A stretch of DNA of 64,000 bases from positions 124,001-188,000 of the forward strand of contig CAVTJK010000003.1 in NCBI GenBank assembly GCA_963734965.1, read 5' to 3'. Below the pieces are notes generated by a model. The model saw only the letters and a list, made by a program, of their open reading frames with translations. It made no database searches and had not been told where the DNA came from. Positions 62,048 to 64,000 of the stretch are shown piece by piece. Origin of the DNA: UBA4742 sp963734965. Its GTDB lineage: Bacteria; Actinomycetota; Acidimicrobiia; Acidimicrobiales; Acidimicrobilacustridaceae. The translations under genes were made by a program, and so were the position numbers. The stretch's first letter is position 1. Each line of letters begins with the position of its first letter.

Positions 62048-62902
62048 TCACGCCAGAGCGAGGAGCACCGCGGCGCTGGCGGCCAGGCCGAGACCGACCA
62101 CCTGCACCCGCCGGAGTCGTTCTCCCAGCACCACCTGGGCCAGGAGGACGGTGGCGGCGGGGTAGAGGGCGACGATGACGGCGACCAGCGACACCAGGCC
62201 GCGCCGCACCGCCAACAGGTAGAGCACGTTGGCGACCATGTCGCCGACCCCGGCACCGATGATCATCCGCCGACTGCCAGGGCCCGGTCGCCACGAGCGT
62301 CCCCACCCGACCGTCACCGAGCCGAGCAGGGCGACCGACATCACCCGGGCGCTGAGCAGGGGCCACAGCCCGGCGGACGGGCTCGTGCGACTGAGGGCGA
62401 CGAAGAAGGCTCCGAAGCACAAGCCGGCCGTCGCGGCGAGCAGCGTCGGGTGGTTGGCGCGCGACCGGGCGACGGGGTGATGGGTCGACGGGAGTTGCTC
62501 CTCGCGGCTGACCAGGCCCACGGCGGCGAGGGCGATGGCGATGCCGGCCAGCGCGGAGGCCGACAGCTGCTCGCCCATGCCGAGGCCGACCGCGACCGGG
62601 AGGGCCGCTCCGAACAGGGCGGCGACGGGGGCCACGACGCTCATCGTCCCGGTGGCCAATGCTCGGTAGAACAGGATCAGCCCACCGGCGCCGATGACGC
62701 CGGCTCCGGCCCCGTAGGCCAGGTCGAGGGCGCTGACGTGGGCGGCCGGCAAGAAGGGCAGGGCGGCGGCCAGCAGCACCAGGCCCACGACGTGGGCCAG
62801 CAGCGTGACCGTGAGGGGTGAGCTGCGGCGCGCCGCGACCCCGCCGAAGAAGTCGGCGGTGCCGTAGATGGCGGCGGCGCTCAGGGCGAGGATCGCGGTC
62901 AC
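62048..62902 (-). CDS. EamA/DMT-family transporter
   Basis: Protein of 284 residues with ten hydrophobic helices in two EamA repeats (YGTADFFGGVAARRSSP and the second repeat from LLAATAGLCFGAFFVALS). The drug/metabolite superfamily exports amino acids or small metabolites. It starts at GTG 62902. The intergenic region upstream holds three related palindromic half-sites shared with the divergent XRE-cupin gene, so regulation by that protein is likely. Confidence 0.82.
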   Translation of the reverse strand: MTAILALSAAAIYGTADFFGGVAARRSSPLTVTLLAHVVGLVLLAAALPFLPAAHVSALDLAYGAGAGVIGAGGLILFYRALATGTMSVVAPVAALFGAALPVAVGLGMGEQLSASALAGIAIALAAVGLVSREEQLPSTHHPVARSRANHPTLLAATAGLCFGAFFVALSRTSPSAGLWPLLSARVMSVALLGSVTVGWGRSWRPGPGSRRMIIGAGVGDMVANVLYLLAVRRGLVSLVAVIVALYPAATVLLAQVVLGERLRRVQVVGLGLAASAAVLLALA

Positions 62903-62930
62903 GGGAGTTCCTGGTCGCTAGAGTGACCTG

Positions 62931-62990
62931 ACTGGTACAACACAGAAGTCTATCAATAGGATGTACCAGTAGTTCACTCTGTTGTTCCAG
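62931..62990. promoter_or_regulatory. operator array in the EamA/XRE-cupin divergent promoter
   Basis: ACTGGTACA (62931-62939) and TGTACCAGT (62962-62970) are perfect inverted 9-mers. A third related site CTGTTGTTCCAG (62979-62990) reads on the minus strand as CTGGAACAACAG, close to CTGGTACAACACAG in the first site. They straddle an AT-rich stretch where the promoters should lie. Confidence 0.55.
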
Positions 62991-63016
62991 CCCGTGGTAG
63001 CGAGCCGGGAGGCCCC

Positions 63017-63634
63017 TTGAGCGATCCGTCGTCCGCGGCCATCTCGACCATCGCCCGCAACGTGCGGGCGCTGCGCAACGAGCACGAGTGGACGCTCGAC
63101 GAGCTGGCCGGACGGGCCAACGTCAGCAAGGGGATGCTCGTGCAGATCGAGCAGAACCGGACCAACCCGAGCATCGGGATCCTGAGCCGCATCGCCGAAG
63201 CCTTCGGCGTGTCGCTGGCCGCCCTGGTCGAGCTCGATCAGTCGCCCACGGTGCGCATCGTCGAGGCCGACCAGGCCGTCGAGCTGTGGCACGGATCGAC
63301 CGGCAGCGTCGGGCGGCTGCTGATCGGAAGCGACCGCCGCGAGCACATCGAGCTGTGGGAGTGGCGCATGGTGCCCGGTGACTCGTACCCGAGCCAGGAT
63401 CACCTGCCCGGAACCCGCGAGATGCTCCACGTCCACGACGGCACCCTCACGTTGTCGGTTGACGGCGTCGACTACGAGGTGGGTGCCGGGGCGGCCGTGC
63501 TGTTCGACGCCGACCGACCGCACGGCTACGCCAACCGAGGTCGCAAGGCGCTGCGGTTCACGATGGTGGCGTCGGCCCCGTCGGGCCAGTTCGATCGCCG
63601 CGAGCCGGCCGTGCACGGCGTCTCGACCCACTAG
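63017..63634 (+). CDS. XRE-family regulator with C-terminal cupin domain
   Basis: Protein of 205 residues. The HTH is about residues 10-65 (WTLDELAGRANVSKGMLVQIE, then TNPSIGILSRIAEAFGVS). The cupin is about 110-190 (PGTREMLHVHDGTLTLSVDGVDYEVGAGAAVLFDADRPHGYAN), with His residues that could bind a metal or ligand. TTG 63017 is the start, with GGGAGG upstream. Such MmsR/PuuR-like regulators often control an adjacent exporter or amine catabolism. Confidence 0.85.
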   Translation: MSDPSSAAISTIARNVRALRNEHEWTLDELAGRANVSKGMLVQIEQNRTNPSIGILSRIAEAFGVSLAALVELDQSPTVRIVEADQAVELWHGSTGSVGRLLIGSDRREHIELWEWRMVPGDSYPSQDHLPGTREMLHVHDGTLTLSVDGVDYEVGAGAAVLFDADRPHGYANRGRKALRFTMVASAPSGQFDRREPAVHGVSTH

Positions 63635-63637
63635 GTT
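63632..63637 (+). promoter_or_regulatory. -10 hexamer TAGGTT, leaderless promoter
   Basis: TAGGTT includes the stop codon of the XRE-cupin gene and ends seven bases before the ATG at 63645. Confidence 0.4.
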
Positions 63638-63644
63638 CCAAGGC

Positions 63645-64000
63645 ATGGACGTTGCCGAGCTGGTCGAGATCGAAGCCATCAAGAGGGTCAAGTACCGCTA
63701 CATGCGATGCCTCGACCAGAAGTTGTGGGACGAGATGGCGACGTGCTTCACCGACGATGCCATCGCCGGCTACAGCGGCGGCAAGTACCACTACGAGGGC
63801 CGCGACGCGATCCTCGAGTTCCTGACGCGGTCGATGGGGGCGGAGACCTTCCATTCGAGCCACCGCATCCACCAGCCCGAGATCGATCTCACGGGGCCCG
63901 ACACCGCGGTCGGCACCTGGGCCATGGACGACGTGGTGATCATGACCGACTGGAACCTCACGATCCGCGGCTCGGCCTTCTACACCGACGAGTACCGCAA
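63645..64000 (+). CDS. SnoaL/NTF2-like protein, truncated by the window end
   Basis: At least 118 residues are visible without a stop. VEIEAIKRVKYRYMRCLDQKLWDEMATCFTDD and GRDAILEFLTRSM match SnoaL-like bile-acid dehydratase/NTF2 folds. HHRIHQPEI-type region (SSHRIHQPEIDL) and TWAMDDVVIM follow, and the visible end is FYTDEYR. It starts at ATG 63645. The role is unknown; relatives act as dehydratases or isomerases in steroid and aromatic pathways. Confidence 0.72.
   Translation, partial: MDVAELVEIEAIKRVKYRYMRCLDQKLWDEMATCFTDDAIAGYSGGKYHYEGRDAILEFLTRSMGAETFHSSHRIHQPEIDLTGPDTAVGTWAMDDVVIMTDWNLTIRGSAFYTDEYR

Overview
The window is a GC-rich chromosomal segment of an actinobacterium. Pointers to this are a mycothiol glycosyltransferase (mshA) next to a YbjN gene, the rex-hem gene order, DUF3040 and DUF2510 proteins, a WhiG anti-sigma-like (RsiG) protein, and heavy use of GTG starts with ATGA/GTGA gene overlaps. 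The many acyl-CoA enzymes and the absence of mycobacterial or streptomycete hallmarks would suit an Acidimicrobiia-like lineage, but that placement is inference. I see no rRNA, tRNA, CRISPR array, insertion sequence or phage genes.

Layout. 1-9417: a tightly packed plus-strand acyl-CoA operon (MaoC-type dehydratase, three enoyl-CoA hydratases, acyl-CoA dehydrogenase, acyl-CoA ligase, degenerate TPP-fold protein, SDR, EthD-like protein). 9446-13006: a glycine-betaine/osmoprotectant ABC importer whose binding protein has its two halves in permuted order. 13093-19927: GDT1-type transporter, alkylsulfatase-type metallohydrolase, DUF2510 protein, YdjC-type deacetylase, ABC1 kinase, YgjP-type metallopeptidase, histidine phosphatase. 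19982-24013: MoaD/CdsA-like fusion, RsiG-like protein, XRE regulator, mshA, ybjN. 24231-26766: TetR, SnoaL-like protein and lipase. 26863-36241: proC, SAM hydrolase, an ABC-2 exporter, CAP-domain protein, acyl-CoA ligase, membrane protein, P450, acyl-CoA dehydrogenase. 36342-39869: rex, a MET8-like gene, hemA and hemC. 39962-44726: sulfatase, TetR, haloalkane dehalogenase, pantothenate kinase, GNAT. 44723-57754: a catabolic region with a PLP-dependent lyase, FGGY kinase, glutamine-synthetase-like ligase, solute-binding protein, large FtsK-like protein, Fe-alcohol dehydrogenase, class I amidotransferase and aldehyde dehydrogenase. 57674-64000: CDF metal exporter, small secreted protein, ABC-2 exporter, SpoU methyltransferase, DUF3040, EamA transporter, XRE-cupin regulator and a truncated SnoaL-like gene.

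Two window-wide patterns stand out. First, at least a dozen operon-leading start codons have a TAnnnT hexamer ending 5 to 11 bases upstream and no ribosome binding site, which suggests widespread leaderless transcription. Second, about 18 single-base indels interrupt otherwise good genes. Nearly all are consistent with one extra base, and ten lie in 54.7-57.3 kb. The essential gene hemC has two, so consensus sequence error is the simplest explanation, although decay of the 54-57 kb operon is not excluded.

The features most worth following up are the permuted betaine-binding protein, the MoaD-CdsA-like fusion, the RsiG-like protein with an exact c-di-GMP signature, and the FtsK-like protein in which all three P-loop positions lack lysine.
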